Assembly (NCBI GenBank): GCA_005938025.2
Contig: VCCI02000001.1
Coordinates: 434,001-498,000 of the forward strand
Source: Inquilinus sp. KBS0705
GTDB taxonomy: Bacteria; Bacteroidota; Bacteroidia; Sphingobacteriales; Sphingobacteriaceae
Direction of reading: 5' to 3'
DNA: 64,000 nucleotides
How positions within the stretch are numbered: position 1 is the first letter of the stretch; every line of letters starts with the position of its first letter. Positions 8,601 through 16,588 of this stretch are shown in pieces. The position numbers and the translations under genes are program-made. Below the pieces are notes generated by a model. That model was not told the origin of the DNA. It ran no database searches and saw only the letters and a list, made by a program, of their open reading frames with translations.

Positions 8601-10188
8601 GGTTGACGACTGGATAGCACGTACACGCCACTCAACACCTGGCGTAGGCTTGATATCGCCGCCGCCGCACCATGATATTTATTCTATTGAGGATTTGGCT
8701 CAACTTATTTTTGATTTAAAGAATGCCAACCGCGCTGCCCGTATCAATGTTAAGTTGGTATCAAAAGCAGGGGTAGGTACTATAGCCGCCGGTGTAGCAA
8801 AGGCACATGCCGATGTTATTTTAGTTGCCGGTTACGATGGTGGTACCGGTGCATCGCCAATAAGCTCGATAAAACATGCGGGTTTACCATGGGAACTTGG
8901 CCTCGCCGAAGCACACCAAACATTGGTACGTAACCAATTACGCAGCCGCGTAGTATTACAAACAGATGGCCAGTTAAAAACAGGCCGCGATTTAGCTATT
9001 GCAACCCTAATGGGTGCCGAAGAATGGGGTGTGGCTACTGCTGCCCTTGTTGCCGGTGGCTGTATTATGATGCGTAAATGCCATTTAAATACTTGTCCTG
9101 TGGGTGTGGCCACGCAAGACCCTGAATTAAGGAAATTGTTTAGCGGTAAGCCGGATCACGTAGTGAATTTATTCCGCTTTATGGCCGAGGAGATGCGCGA
9201 GATAATGGCCGAGTTAGGTTTCCGTACGGTTAACGAGATGGTTGGTCGTGTGCAGTTCCTTAAAGTAAAAGATAACCTGCAAAGCTGGAAAGCTAAGAAG
9301 ATAGACCTGAGCGGTATATTGCACCCAGTTACTATTAACAAAGGTCAAACGCTTTACAATAGCGAAAACCAAGACCACGGTATGGATGCCATATTAGATT
9401 GGGAACTGCTTAGAAATGCAAAGGCAGCGCTTGAAGATAAGACCCCTGTATTTGCAACCTTTGATGTGAAGAATGTTGACCGCACCATAGGTACGTTACT
9501 GTCAAACGAAATATCAAAAATTTATGGATCGGCAGGTTTGCCTGACAATACCATCAATTATAAATTTAAAGGTTCGGCAGGGCAAAGCTTTGGTGCTTTC
9601 ACCACAAAGGGTATTTCGTTTGAACTGGAAGGCGAAGCTAATGACTACGTAGGTAAAGGCTTATCCGGCGCGCAACTGGCTATTTATCCGGCTGCAAATG
9701 CAACCTTTAAACCCGAGGATAACATTATTATAGGTAACGTAGCACTTTACGGTGCAACATCGGGCGAGTTATTTATTCGCGGTATGGCGGGCGAACGTTT
9801 TGCTGTGCGTAACTCGGGTGCTACAACGGTTGTTGAAGGTATTGGCGACCATGGTTGCGAATACATGACCGGTGGCCGCGCCTTAATATTAGGAGAAACA
9901 GGTCGAAACTTTGCAGCAGGCATGAGCGGTGGTTTAGCATGGATATACAACCCAAACAACACTTTTGCCGATAACTGTAATAAAGAAATGGTAGACCTTG
10001 ACCCGCTATCGATACAGGATGAGGAACAAATAATCGCCTTACTTAAAAAACATATTAACCTAACAGGTAGTAAGGTGGCATCAGCCATTCTTAAAAACTG
10101 GAACAAGGTTTCAAGTCAATTTATTAAAGTATACCCTAAAGAGTATAAAAGGGTATTGGAAAAACAACAATATCAAACTGTTAGCTAA
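5665..10188 (+). CDS. gltB: Glutamate synthase, large (alpha) subunit
   Basis: This subunit hydrolyses glutamine and channels ammonia to 2-oxoglutarate, giving two glutamates with electrons from NADPH through the small subunit. The 1507-residue protein has the full order: short propeptide, class II amidotransferase domain, central domain, FMN-binding synthase domain, and C-terminal GXGXG beta-helix. HDSCGTGFI places the catalytic cysteine at residue 21, so about 20 residues would be removed on maturation. PGEGGQLPGHKV and GGTGASPISSIKHAG mark the FMN domain. CIMMRKCHLNTCPVGVATQ is the 3Fe-4S cluster motif (C-x5-C-x4-C). The gltD gene follows after 8 bp, forming an operon. The 252-bp upstream gap is very AT-rich, without a clear consensus promoter. 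Confidence 0.98.
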   Translation: MDQTDCNQQGLYRPEFEHDSCGTGFITNINGHKSNHIIDDALTMLENMEHRGACGCDPETGDGAGILIQLPHEFLMEECSNLEISLPEPGEYGVGMIFFPKEPALKKASRKVIAAAIEKLGLHMLGYRKLTVDSGAIGETARQAEPDCEQLFISRPHHITNAEDFERKLYVLRRYINKTITETLPAAAEYFYFTSLSCKTIVYKGQVTTYQLRKYFNDLTDPRMASGFAMIHSRFSTNTFPSWKLAQPFRLMAHNGEINTLTGNLNWFYSGLKSYVSSYFTGEEMEMLLPVIDNNQSDSACLDNIIEILLHTGRSLPHVMMMLVPEAWDGNEQMDPLKKAFYEYHATLMEPWDGPAAITFTDGKLVGALLDRNGLRPLRYVITNDGRVIAASEAGTLTIDESTVVRKGRLQPGKMLLIDTEKGRIITDEEIKKQVSSQQPYGRWLENYKIRLGELAEPRLAFASLTADSVFRYQQVFGYSREDIDTIIKPMALDGKEPIGSMGTDVPLAILSDKPQHLSSYFKQFFAQVTNPPIDPIRERLVMSLATFIGNNGNLLDEDKMHCHCVVLDHPILKNHQLEKLRSIDTGLFHAKTLQTYYNADGNPGSLEKGIARLCRYAEDSVDDGFEVLILSDRAIDSEHAPIPMLLAVSAVHHHLIKKGRRGAVGIVAETGDAWEVHHFATLLAFGATAINPYLALSTIETLKNNGQLETDIDIKYLYKNYVKSINDGLLKIFSKMGISTLQSYHGSQVFEILGLNKEVVDRYFSGAVTRIGGLGLDEIARESLCKHKIGFGGSKSGPHLLPEGGIYQWKRRGEAHLFNPTTVHLLQHATRSNSYSVYKNYAAVINEQTDKHFTIRGLLDFAHHRESISLDEVEPAENIMKRFATGAMSFGSISHEAHSTMAIAMNRIGGKSNTGEGGEDELRYEKMPNGDSMRSAIKQVASARFGVTSNYLTNADELQIKMAQGAKPGEGGQLPGHKVDDWIARTRHSTPGVGLISPPPHHDIYSIEDLAQLIFDLKNANRAARINVKLVSKAGVGTIAAGVAKAHADVILVAGYDGGTGASPISSIKHAGLPWELGLAEAHQTLVRNQLRSRVVLQTDGQLKTGRDLAIATLMGAEEWGVATAALVAGGCIMMRKCHLNTCPVGVATQDPELRKLFSGKPDHVVNLFRFMAEEMREIMAELGFRTVNEMVGRVQFLKVKDNLQSWKAKKIDLSGILHPVTINKGQTLYNSENQDHGMDAILDWELLRNAKAALEDKTPVFATFDVKNVDRTIGTLLSNEISKIYGSAGLPDNTINYKFKGSAGQSFGAFTTKGISFELEGEANDYVGKGLSGAQLAIYPAANATFKPEDNIIIGNVALYGATSGELFIRGMAGERFAVRNSGATTVVEGIGDHGCEYMTGGRALILGETGRNFAAGMSGGLAWIYNPNNTFADNCNKEMVDLDPLSIQDEEQIIALLKKHINLTGSKVASAILKNWNKVSSQFIKVYPKEYKRVLEKQQYQTVS

Positions 10189-10196
10189 TAAATATT

Positions 10197-11678
10197 ATGG
10201 GAAAAGTTACAGGATTTCAGGAATTTAACAGGGAGCTCCCTCAAAAAACACCTGTTGCCGAAAGGGTTAAAAACTATAATGAGTTTGTTAGTTTGTATTC
10301 GGACGAGAAGCTAAACCAGCAATCGGCCCGCTGTATGAATTGTGGAATACCTTTTTGTCATTCAGGATGCCCGCTGGGCAACATTATACCCGAGTTTAAC
10401 GATGCTGTTTACCGTAAAAATTGGGAAGAAGCATACGAAATACTTTCATCAACCAATAACTTCCCGGAGTTTACAGGCCGTATATGCCCTGCTCCGTGCG
10501 AGTCGGCTTGTGTATTGGGTATAAATAAACCCGCAGTTGCGATAGAAGAAATAGAGAAGCACATCATCGAGATAGCTTACTCAAAAAATATGGTTAAGCC
10601 TGTTGCACCGCTAATTAAATCGGGCAAAAAAGTTGCTGTTGTAGGATCGGGGCCTGCGGGTTTGGCTGCTGCTGCGCAATTAAGTAAGGCAGGCCACACG
10701 GTTACCGTATTTGAACGTGATGACCGCCCCGGTGGCTTGCTGCGTTACGGTATACCCGATTTTAAATTGGAAAAATGGGTGATAGACCGCCGCATACAGG
10801 TAATGGAAGAAGACGGCGTTGTATTTAAATGCAACGTTGAAGTTGGCAAAACCATTGGTGCCGACGAGATAGTACGCAACCATGATGCAGTGGTTTTGGC
10901 GGGTGGTTCAACCATTCCGCGCGATTTGCCTATCCCCGGCAGAGAGTTAAAAGGTGTGCATTTTGCAATGGACTTTTTAAAACAGCAAAACAAACGTGTT
11001 AGCAATATAGCCGTTGAGGCAGAGGAAATTGTTGCTACTGATAAAGATGTAGTGGTAATAGGCGGCGGCGATACCGGCAGCGATTGCGTAGGTACATCAA
11101 ACCGCCAGGGTGCACGTTCGGTTAAGCAATTTGAAGTGATGATGCAGCCGCCTGAGCAGCGCACGCCACATATGCCATGGCCAACCTACCCAATGGTGCT
11201 TAAAACCACCAGCTCGCACGAGGAAGGTGTTGAGCGTTCATGGGGTATTAATACCAAAGAGTTTTTAGGCGACGAAAATGGCAACCTAAGAGCTTTAAAG
11301 GTAACCGATGTAAGCTGGGAATTAGATGTAATGGGCCGCCCAATTAAATTTAACGAGGTAGAAGGTTCGGAACGCGAGATACCTTGCCAGCGCGTATTTT
11401 TAGCTATGGGCTTTTTAAACCCGCAGTTTGAAGGTGCTTTACAACAATTGCACGTAAGCCTTGACGAACGCAAGAACGTTAAAGCCAAAGAGGGTATATA
11501 CCGTACTAATGTAGGTAAAGTGTTTGCAGCCGGCGATATGCGCCGCGGGCAATCGTTAGTGGTATGGGCAATATCTGAAGGCCGCGAGGCTGCCCGCAAG
11601 GTAGATGAGTTTTTGATGGGCCACTCAAACCTGGAAAGCAAAGATGCTGTTAACCAGTTTGAGCAGGTATTTTATTAA
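10197..11678 (+). CDS. gltD: Glutamate synthase, small (beta) subunit
   Basis: GltD oxidises NADPH and passes electrons through FAD and 4Fe-4S clusters to GltB. The 493-residue product has two N-terminal cysteine clusters, CMNCGIPFCHSGCPLGN and CPAPCESACVLGIN (roughly residues 46-107). It then has an FAD-binding Rossmann motif VAVVGSGPAGLAAAAQLSKAGH, an NADPH-binding motif VVIGGGDTGSDCVGTSNRQGA, and the C-terminal AAGDMRRGQSLVVWAISEGREAA FAD segment. It starts 8 bp after the gltB stop and ends in front of a strong terminator, so the operon is gltB-gltD only. Confidence 0.98.
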   Translation: MGKVTGFQEFNRELPQKTPVAERVKNYNEFVSLYSDEKLNQQSARCMNCGIPFCHSGCPLGNIIPEFNDAVYRKNWEEAYEILSSTNNFPEFTGRICPAPCESACVLGINKPAVAIEEIEKHIIEIAYSKNMVKPVAPLIKSGKKVAVVGSGPAGLAAAAQLSKAGHTVTVFERDDRPGGLLRYGIPDFKLEKWVIDRRIQVMEEDGVVFKCNVEVGKTIGADEIVRNHDAVVLAGGSTIPRDLPIPGRELKGVHFAMDFLKQQNKRVSNIAVEAEEIVATDKDVVVIGGGDTGSDCVGTSNRQGARSVKQFEVMMQPPEQRTPHMPWPTYPMVLKTTSSHEEGVERSWGINTKEFLGDENGNLRALKVTDVSWELDVMGRPIKFNEVEGSEREIPCQRVFLAMGFLNPQFEGALQQLHVSLDERKNVKAKEGIYRTNVGKVFAAGDMRRGQSLVVWAISEGREAARKVDEFLMGHSNLESKDAVNQFEQVFY

Positions 11679-11698
11679 GCAACCCCTAAATCTTATAT

Positions 11699-11733
11699 AA
11701 CAAACAAAGCGCCCATAAGGCGCTTTGTTTGTT
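11699..11733. terminator. Bidirectional terminator between gltD and the M56 gene
   Basis: A perfect 15-bp stem (11699-11713 with 11719-11733) with loop CATAA has GCGCC/GGCGC next to the loop and A/T-rich outer arms, giving U-rich tails on both strands. It sits 20 bp after the gltD stop and can also serve the convergent M56 gene. Confidence 0.9.
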
Positions 11734-11762
11734 TGTAGGCATACCTAATTATGTAAACTAAG

Positions 11763-12347
11763 CTATTTAGTCTTATCATTTGTATCGGTGATTGTGACAT
11801 AGGCAGCCTTTCTGTCTTTCCATGTGACAAAGGTTTTATCATAACCAGCTGCGGTGTACAACTCTATCTGAAAGTATTCTTTACCATAATTAATAGCTTG
11901 TTTGGTTAAGGGACTGCTGGTGTAGTAAACAAAATCGGTATTACTGTAATTAGATAACGCCTCATTTTTAACCCTTTTACCATCGAGCCATACACCATAT
12001 ATCGATTTGGTTGCCCATGAGTTTAGCTGCTTTGCATTTGGCGATATTTTATCGGGTTTATAAAAGCTACCCGGTGCAGGGAACTTTATCTTTTTCTTTT
12101 CTTCGGGTGTAAGGTCTTTAACAGTTCTATAAAATGCCGTTTTGCCATGTTTATCTCTTAGGGTAATATATGGGCTCTTATAAAGCTTTTTGGCTTTTAC
12201 TGTATCTGTAATAGTTTCTACAGGCTGTTTCTGCTGAGCAGTGGCTTTAGCGCATACAAAAAATACAAGTATAAATAATACTGGTAACAATGCAAGTCCC
12301 TTTAGCATCGCCCTAAATTTAGAAGTAGTTTGGTTCATCATGATCAA
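11763..12347 (-). CDS. M56 metallopeptidase, C-terminal part (periplasmic region)
   Basis: This 194-residue frame as called begins at a TTG (MIMMNQTTSKFRAML). Its reading frame is open upstream for about 38 more codons, which code for the missing link of the M56 protein. It has one hydrophobic helix (LKGLALLPVLFILVFFVC, about residues 15-33) that can look like a signal peptide ending AKATAQQ, then a polar region without recognisable catalytic motifs. In Bacteroidota BlaR1-like proteins the position after the TKKRLIMM segment is followed by exactly such a helix and a variable periplasmic tail. It is therefore best read as the tail of the frameshifted M56 gene and not as an independent secreted protein. 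Confidence 0.6.
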   Translation of the reverse strand: MIMMNQTTSKFRAMLKGLALLPVLFILVFFVCAKATAQQKQPVETITDTVKAKKLYKSPYITLRDKHGKTAFYRTVKDLTPEEKKKIKFPAPGSFYKPDKISPNAKQLNSWATKSIYGVWLDGKRVKNEALSNYSNTDFVYYTSSPLTKQAINYGKEYFQIELYTAAGYDKTFVTWKDRKAAYVTITDTNDKTK

Positions 12348-12457
12348 TCTTTTTTTAGTTATAGAATAATTGAAGTTACTGGTTAGCGATAGATGGGGAC
12401 AAATGCATGCTTTTGACAGCAGCAGGTGCTGATAGCCCTTTAAATTAGTTTGGGCAT

Positions 12458-13132
12458 CTAAACACCTTCATCTGCCAAAAACTCGTGGTTAAGCTGTATG
12501 GCCCGCTTGTAAAGTATAAATACAGGGTTAAACCAAAATATAACTTTTAGCATTTCGATGAAAAGGATATCGAGTGTGTGCTTTTGGTTAACGTGTGTTA
12601 GCTCATGCAATAAAAGTTCATTTTCGATTGCGCTGTTTTCATAGGCATTTTTGCTAACGAAGATGTATTTTGAAAAACTATATGGAATGATATCACCAGG
12701 TACAAGCACAATAGTGGCGTTATAACTGGTTACCTGTGTATTGTTTTGGATAGAAGCATAAATAACCAATAGATTTCTGATAAAGCGGATAAACAGAATA
12801 CAGACAATAATTGCATAGGTTATAAGCAGGTAAAAGGATAATGGTAGCACATCGCCTGGTATAGTAATATTATTGGTGGGTATATGATGGTGGGTAGTTA
12901 CTGTAGCAGATATATCATTATCTAAGATATATTGTACAGGTGCTATCCGCGCCATTGGTAATTTAACAGCTGGTAATTGAATAGTAAATACAGGTATTGT
13001 TAAACTTAATACCAGGCTTGCCAGCAAGAAAAACCTGTTAAAACGGAGCATTTTCTCTTTCTCGAGCAGCAGAAGGTAGGCAGCCAGTAAAAGCAGCAAG
13101 CAAATGCCCGATTTGATGAGGTATACTGTCAT
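12458..13132 (-). CDS. M56 (BlaR1/MecR1-like) membrane metallopeptidase, N-terminal part
   Basis: BlaR1-type proteins sit in the inner membrane and, when activated, cleave or inactivate their BlaI-type repressor. This 224-residue fragment shows hydrophobic helices at about residues 5-22, 35-52 and 98-118. It then has the zinc-binding HELTH (HExxH) in LLHELTHVNQKHTLDILFIEMLKVIFWFNPVF and a downstream glutamate in NHEFLADEGV, the usual third ligand region. It overlaps the BlaI stop by 4 bp (ATGA), so the two are translationally coupled. The frame stops at a TAG right after ADEGV, where family members go on; see the frameshift entry. The catalytic core is intact in this fragment. Confidence 0.8.
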   Translation of the reverse strand: MTVYLIKSGICLLLLLAAYLLLLEKEKMLRFNRFFLLASLVLSLTIPVFTIQLPAVKLPMARIAPVQYILDNDISATVTTHHHIPTNNITIPGDVLPLSFYLLITYAIIVCILFIRFIRNLLVIYASIQNNTQVTSYNATIVLVPGDIIPYSFSKYIFVSKNAYENSAIENELLLHELTHVNQKHTLDILFIEMLKVIFWFNPVFILYKRAIQLNHEFLADEGV

Positions 13133-13500
13133 TTTTTCTTTTTTTGAATTTCCAGGTCTATAATTTTTTTAAAATCCTCCAACTCCGATGCAGATAAATT
13201 GGTTTCGCGGGTAAAGAAAGAGGCAAACTGCGAAGCTGAATTATTGAAAAAGTTTTTAATAAGGCCGTTTACATGAGTCGAGAAGTAGTCGGCTTTAGCA
13301 ATTAATGGATAGTATTCCCTTGAGTTACCAAAGGTGGTGTAATTTACAAATCCTTTATCGGCCATACGTTTAAGCAGGGTAGCTATAGTGGTGGTAGCGG
13401 GTTTTGGTTCGGGGTAGATATCCAGCAGGTCTTTCATGAATGCTTTTTTAAGCGACCACAAGTACTCCATTAGTTCTTCTTCCTTTTTAGAAAGTTTCAT
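13129..13500 (-). CDS. BlaI/MecI/CopY-family transcriptional repressor
   Basis: This is a winged-helix repressor that binds as a dimer to TACA-n-TGTA palindromes. The 123-residue product begins MKLSKKEEELMEYLWSLKKAFMKDLLD and has the recognition-helix segment TTTIATLLKRMADKGFVNYT and the wing GNSREYYPLI. The C-terminal helices (about residues 70-120) serve for dimerisation and carry the site cleaved by the partner protease in known systems. It overlaps the M56 gene by 4 bp. A perfect palindrome sits over its own promoter, so autorepression is strongly suggested. Regulatory targets beyond this pair are not visible here. Confidence 0.92.
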   Translation of the reverse strand: MKLSKKEEELMEYLWSLKKAFMKDLLDIYPEPKPATTTIATLLKRMADKGFVNYTTFGNSREYYPLIAKADYFSTHVNGLIKNFFNNSASQFASFFTRETNLSASELEDFKKIIDLEIQKKKK

Positions 13501-13520
13501 ATTGCTCTACATTTATAAAT

Positions 13521-13560
13521 TATACTCTACAAATGTAGAGTATAAAATGAATAAAGCAAA
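13521..13560 (-). promoter_or_regulatory. blaI promoter with overlapping BlaI operator
   Basis: TATACTCTAC-AAAT-GTAGAGTATA (13521-13544) is a perfect 10-bp-arm palindrome with the TACA..TGTA core of BlaI/MecI operators. On the minus strand the same bases contain TACATTTG (13530-13537), a perfect TAnnTTTG -7 box, with TTTG (13557-13560) 19 bp upstream as the -33 box. A degenerate half-site CTACATTT lies at 13506-13513. Repressor binding would cover the -7 element. Confidence 0.85.
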
Positions 13561-13592
13561 TTTTTACATGAGTTTTTTAAATTTAAACGATT

Positions 13593-14255
13593 TTATTTTT
13601 CAGAAGGGTTCTTCTTACCAGCCAATAGCTTATCTACCATCTTCGCCATTCTGTCTGTTCGGGTCTTTTCCTGTTTGGCATCCAGTATCCAAACAATATA
13701 TTCTTTACGGTTCGACCATGCGAGGCTTTGGTAAGCTGCCATGGCAGTTGGGGCAGTGCTTAAGGCTGCAGCTACATCATCAGGTAGGGTTACCTGTTTC
13801 TTTTCAGGATTAATGTATGCGGAATAATCATTTTGCTTTTTAATAGATTCTACACTGCTATCGGAGTGCTTAACCAACTTTTCGGGACGGAATCGGAGAG
13901 TGGTCCACACGTCGTTAACGGCCACTGCTGCTACCGGGCGCAGACCATGTGCTTTTGATTGTTCCCATCCGCTCATCATATTCAGGTCGGTTTCTATGCC
14001 TTTGTTTTGTTTGGGATAGATAACCCAAAAAATCGTATCGTCGGTTAAAATTGATTTTAATTCAGTTAACCCGAGGGCAAATTCCTTGCTGTTTTTAACA
14101 AATAGGAGAACCCCATTAAAACTGCCTACGGTATGGTAAGAAAAACTCACTCCATTGGGCAAAGGCTCCAAAGAAGCCAAAAAACTTTCAGGCGCATGTA
14201 GCATCAGCCAACGCTGGCCGGGTTTAATAAGCAGTTTTTTGGCGAGAGGGGTCAT
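13593..14255 (-). CDS. DUF3052-like N-terminus fused to YdeI/OmdA-type C-terminus
   Basis: The product is 220 residues. Its first half (KKLLIKPGQRWLMLHAPESFLASL ... ILTDDTIFWVIYPK ... ) resembles DUF3052-type domains, and the second half ends in a YdeI/OmpD-associated (OmdA) helical domain (LPDDVAAALSTAPTAMAAYQSLAWSNRKEYI ... ), a family named bacteriocin-protection. Cellular function is not established. There is no signal peptide, so it is probably cytoplasmic. It starts 3 bp after the end of the 762-residue exported protein gene, so the two are co-transcribed. The domain assignment comes from sequence resemblance only. Confidence 0.6.
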   Translation of the reverse strand: MTPLAKKLLIKPGQRWLMLHAPESFLASLEPLPNGVSFSYHTVGSFNGVLLFVKNSKEFALGLTELKSILTDDTIFWVIYPKQNKGIETDLNMMSGWEQSKAHGLRPVAAVAVNDVWTTLRFRPEKLVKHSDSSVESIKKQNDYSAYINPEKKQVTLPDDVAAALSTAPTAMAAYQSLAWSNRKEYIVWILDAKQEKTRTDRMAKMVDKLLAGKKNPSEK

Positions 14256-14258
14256 GGT

Positions 14259-16547
14259 TTATTGGCTGCTTTTGGGGCTGTTAATCTCTGCTAATTTAGC
14301 AATCATTTTTTTTGCCTGTTCCTGCCAGTTACTCCCTTTTTCTTCCCATTGTGTGTATGCATTCTGATTGTTGAAATTGGGTTGACCTACTTTTTTGAGT
14401 GGCCCGGCAATACCAATATATTCCTTATTGTCCCCATCATCAGGAACTATAAATTTGTAGGCGTAGTAAAGTTTATTTTGGTTTACAATTGTACCTATTA
14501 GCGTTATTTTATCGGGAGTATACTCTTCATCATCAACTACATATTTATAAAGAAATGTCTTTCCAAGTTCTATTGGCGTAATAAATTTAGGATTAGCTTT
14601 GAGTAATTTGCCGTTTTGACTTAATGCTTCTAATACCGCATATCTATTACTTATGTTATCTAAAGCTTTGTTTAGTACTAATTGATTAACCGGCAAATTA
14701 TTATTAAGCCGTGTAATCACTGCATCGGCTATTTCGCCATCATAGGTATCTTTGGCTATAATTTTGGCAGTAAATGCATCTGTAAGTGGCTCCGCTTTTA
14801 TGCTGTTCATTATTTGCAGGTAGCTATAAATTTCAGATATCATTAAGTTGGAGGAATCTTTTTTAAGGTAAATCGCCAAATCGCTATTTGCAAACTCTGT
14901 AATCTTTCTAAAACGACTTTTTATAAGTTGAATTCTGTTCGGTATTCTTTCATCACCCAATATCGATCTTGTTAATCTTAAGATGTTTTTTTTGTATTCC
15001 GGATATTTAAATAACGCTAATATCTTATCGTAATTAATTGCTGCATAGCTTAACGAATCGTATAAGGGGCTAAATACTTCATTGCTATACTCTTTAAATA
15101 CCTTTGGTTCTGTAAGTAATAAATTGAGGTATATATCTAATCCTTGTTTCCAATCAACCGCCGGGATGGCGGCAAGTGCCTTTGTTTTCAGCAATTCAAC
15201 ATCGGTTTTTTTATAAAGGTTAACCAGCTCATTGATAGTTTTGTCGTCGTTTACCTTTTCCAACACGGTAAGCAATTTGTGACGTGTGCCAGTGTAAAGT
15301 GTATCGTCTTTATAAGTTTCGGCTAAAGCATTATAGATATATGGTAGTTCTTGTTTATCAAAATGATAATAAGATAGTGCTCCATGAGCGTAGTTGTATG
15401 TGGTGGTATCACTGTTCCTTAAGTCGTCGGTTATAAGTTTGGCTTTTGATGAAGTAAGATCTATTGGTTTGCCGCTTTTAAGCCATGTGATGCCATTATA
15501 AAACTCGTTGTTAGCATTAGTGTATATTTCGTCGCTTGAAAGGTATGCATAATTAAAGATCACATCGCCATTATTCCATAGCACACGATATCTGCTTTTA
15601 TCTTCCGACGCCTTTTTTTTCAATACGAAATCCACACCTCGATAACCGTTAATGCGTATAGTATCGTTTTTTATCAACGTGTCCGTGTATTTTCTAAATC
15701 CGGTATAAATGTTTTTAAAAAGGCTATCAGGGTTGTTTATTCTATAATACTTGCTAATGGTAGCGTGGTCTATGGCATAAAGGCCGCCACTATAAGGATT
15801 GGTTGAAAAAATACTTTTATCGGCTATAAGGTATGAATTGTATTCGTGCGTGGTAGCAGATAATTCCACCATCTTTTCAAACACTTTTGCTTTAAAATCA
15901 CCTTCTTTACTTTCGTAGGCAACCAAGGGTGCTGTTTTGTAAGGGAGTAATGTAAATGACGAGAAAAATTCGTCATCGTCATTAACTTCTTCGCCCGTGT
16001 TCAAATTTTGTTTTAATAGGAAATAGATACGGTTGCCGCGTAAAATAAGCCGCGCAATACAGTTATAATTTTGAATGGAGAATCTTATTTCTCTGCCTTC
16101 AAAACCATCCTTAACAATAGGATAAGAGCTTTTTATTTGAGCATTTTTTGCTTTAAAATCCTGCTCCACTGCGTCAAAAGTTTTTTGTTTATCCGCAAGA
16201 TACATCCCCGCCGGGAAGTCGTTATACCTTATCAGGTAATTTATCATATTATTTGTATCCGTAACCAGATACATTTTTAACAAATAGGGGCTATTTGTTT
16301 TTGGATTTATCATGCTTTGCTGGCGGGTTATTGGGTTACCAGGTAATTTAACAGAAAAGGCTGCCGTATCATTGGTAAACACTTCCCAATTGACTGAAAT
16401 TTCCTCCTCCTCCTCGTCATCTTCGCTTTCTGTTTGGGCGAATAAATTGGAACTGAATAAAAGAGGAGTTAAACAAATAAAAACTTTTAGCGCCAGGAAT
16501 AGCAACCGGGAAGTTAACGGCCGGTTTGAATTGTGAAAGTGTTGCAT
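14259..16547 (-). CDS. Large exported protein of unknown function
   Basis: The 762-residue product has an N-terminal signal peptide (hydrophobic LLFLALKVFICLTPLLF, cleavage likely after NLFA before QTESED) followed by an acidic tract DDEEEEE. The mature part begins WEVFTNDTAAFSVKLPGNPI, a fold reminiscent of secreted beta-rich domains of about 150 residues that recurs in gliding-bacterium proteins. The middle and C-terminal parts are helical-repeat-like (many LxxxY and AL segments between about 385 and 680). No catalytic motif is visible. It lies in a run galK - SpoU - this gene - DUF3052/OmdA with gaps of 9, 41 and 3 bp, so it is probably part of that transcript. I do not recognise the family. 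Confidence 0.6.
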   Translation of the reverse strand: MQHFHNSNRPLTSRLLFLALKVFICLTPLLFSSNLFAQTESEDDEEEEEISVNWEVFTNDTAAFSVKLPGNPITRQQSMINPKTNSPYLLKMYLVTDTNNMINYLIRYNDFPAGMYLADKQKTFDAVEQDFKAKNAQIKSSYPIVKDGFEGREIRFSIQNYNCIARLILRGNRIYFLLKQNLNTGEEVNDDDEFFSSFTLLPYKTAPLVAYESKEGDFKAKVFEKMVELSATTHEYNSYLIADKSIFSTNPYSGGLYAIDHATISKYYRINNPDSLFKNIYTGFRKYTDTLIKNDTIRINGYRGVDFVLKKKASEDKSRYRVLWNNGDVIFNYAYLSSDEIYTNANNEFYNGITWLKSGKPIDLTSSKAKLITDDLRNSDTTTYNYAHGALSYYHFDKQELPYIYNALAETYKDDTLYTGTRHKLLTVLEKVNDDKTINELVNLYKKTDVELLKTKALAAIPAVDWKQGLDIYLNLLLTEPKVFKEYSNEVFSPLYDSLSYAAINYDKILALFKYPEYKKNILRLTRSILGDERIPNRIQLIKSRFRKITEFANSDLAIYLKKDSSNLMISEIYSYLQIMNSIKAEPLTDAFTAKIIAKDTYDGEIADAVITRLNNNLPVNQLVLNKALDNISNRYAVLEALSQNGKLLKANPKFITPIELGKTFLYKYVVDDEEYTPDKITLIGTIVNQNKLYYAYKFIVPDDGDNKEYIGIAGPLKKVGQPNFNNQNAYTQWEEKGSNWQEQAKKMIAKLAEINSPKSSQ

Positions 16548-16588
16548 GTAGGTTTAATCAAGGCAATCAAGATAAGCAAACCCTACAG

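Larger units (their letters stand above)
11763..13132 (-). pseudogene. BlaR1-type M56 metallopeptidase gene broken by a one-base frameshift
   Basis: The frames at 12458-13132 and 11763-12347 are two halves of one gene. After the ADEGV end of the first half, the minus strand carries GTTTAGATGCC. Adding one T to the T3 run (12460-12462) would read V-L-D-A-Q and continue open as NLKGYQHLLLSKAC ... TKKRLIMMNQTTSK straight into the second half. The restored protein would be about 456 residues, with four N-terminal membrane segments, an HExxH zinc motif, and a fifth hydrophobic segment followed by a periplasmic region. A homopolymer sequencing error or a real mutation are both possible. Confidence 0.75.

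Noticed and set aside
12348..12457. Intergenic region between the two M56 frames as a promoter for a separate secreted protein
   Set aside because: It is open in the frame of the second half and codes for the conserved link of one M56 protein, so it is coding sequence, not a promoter.
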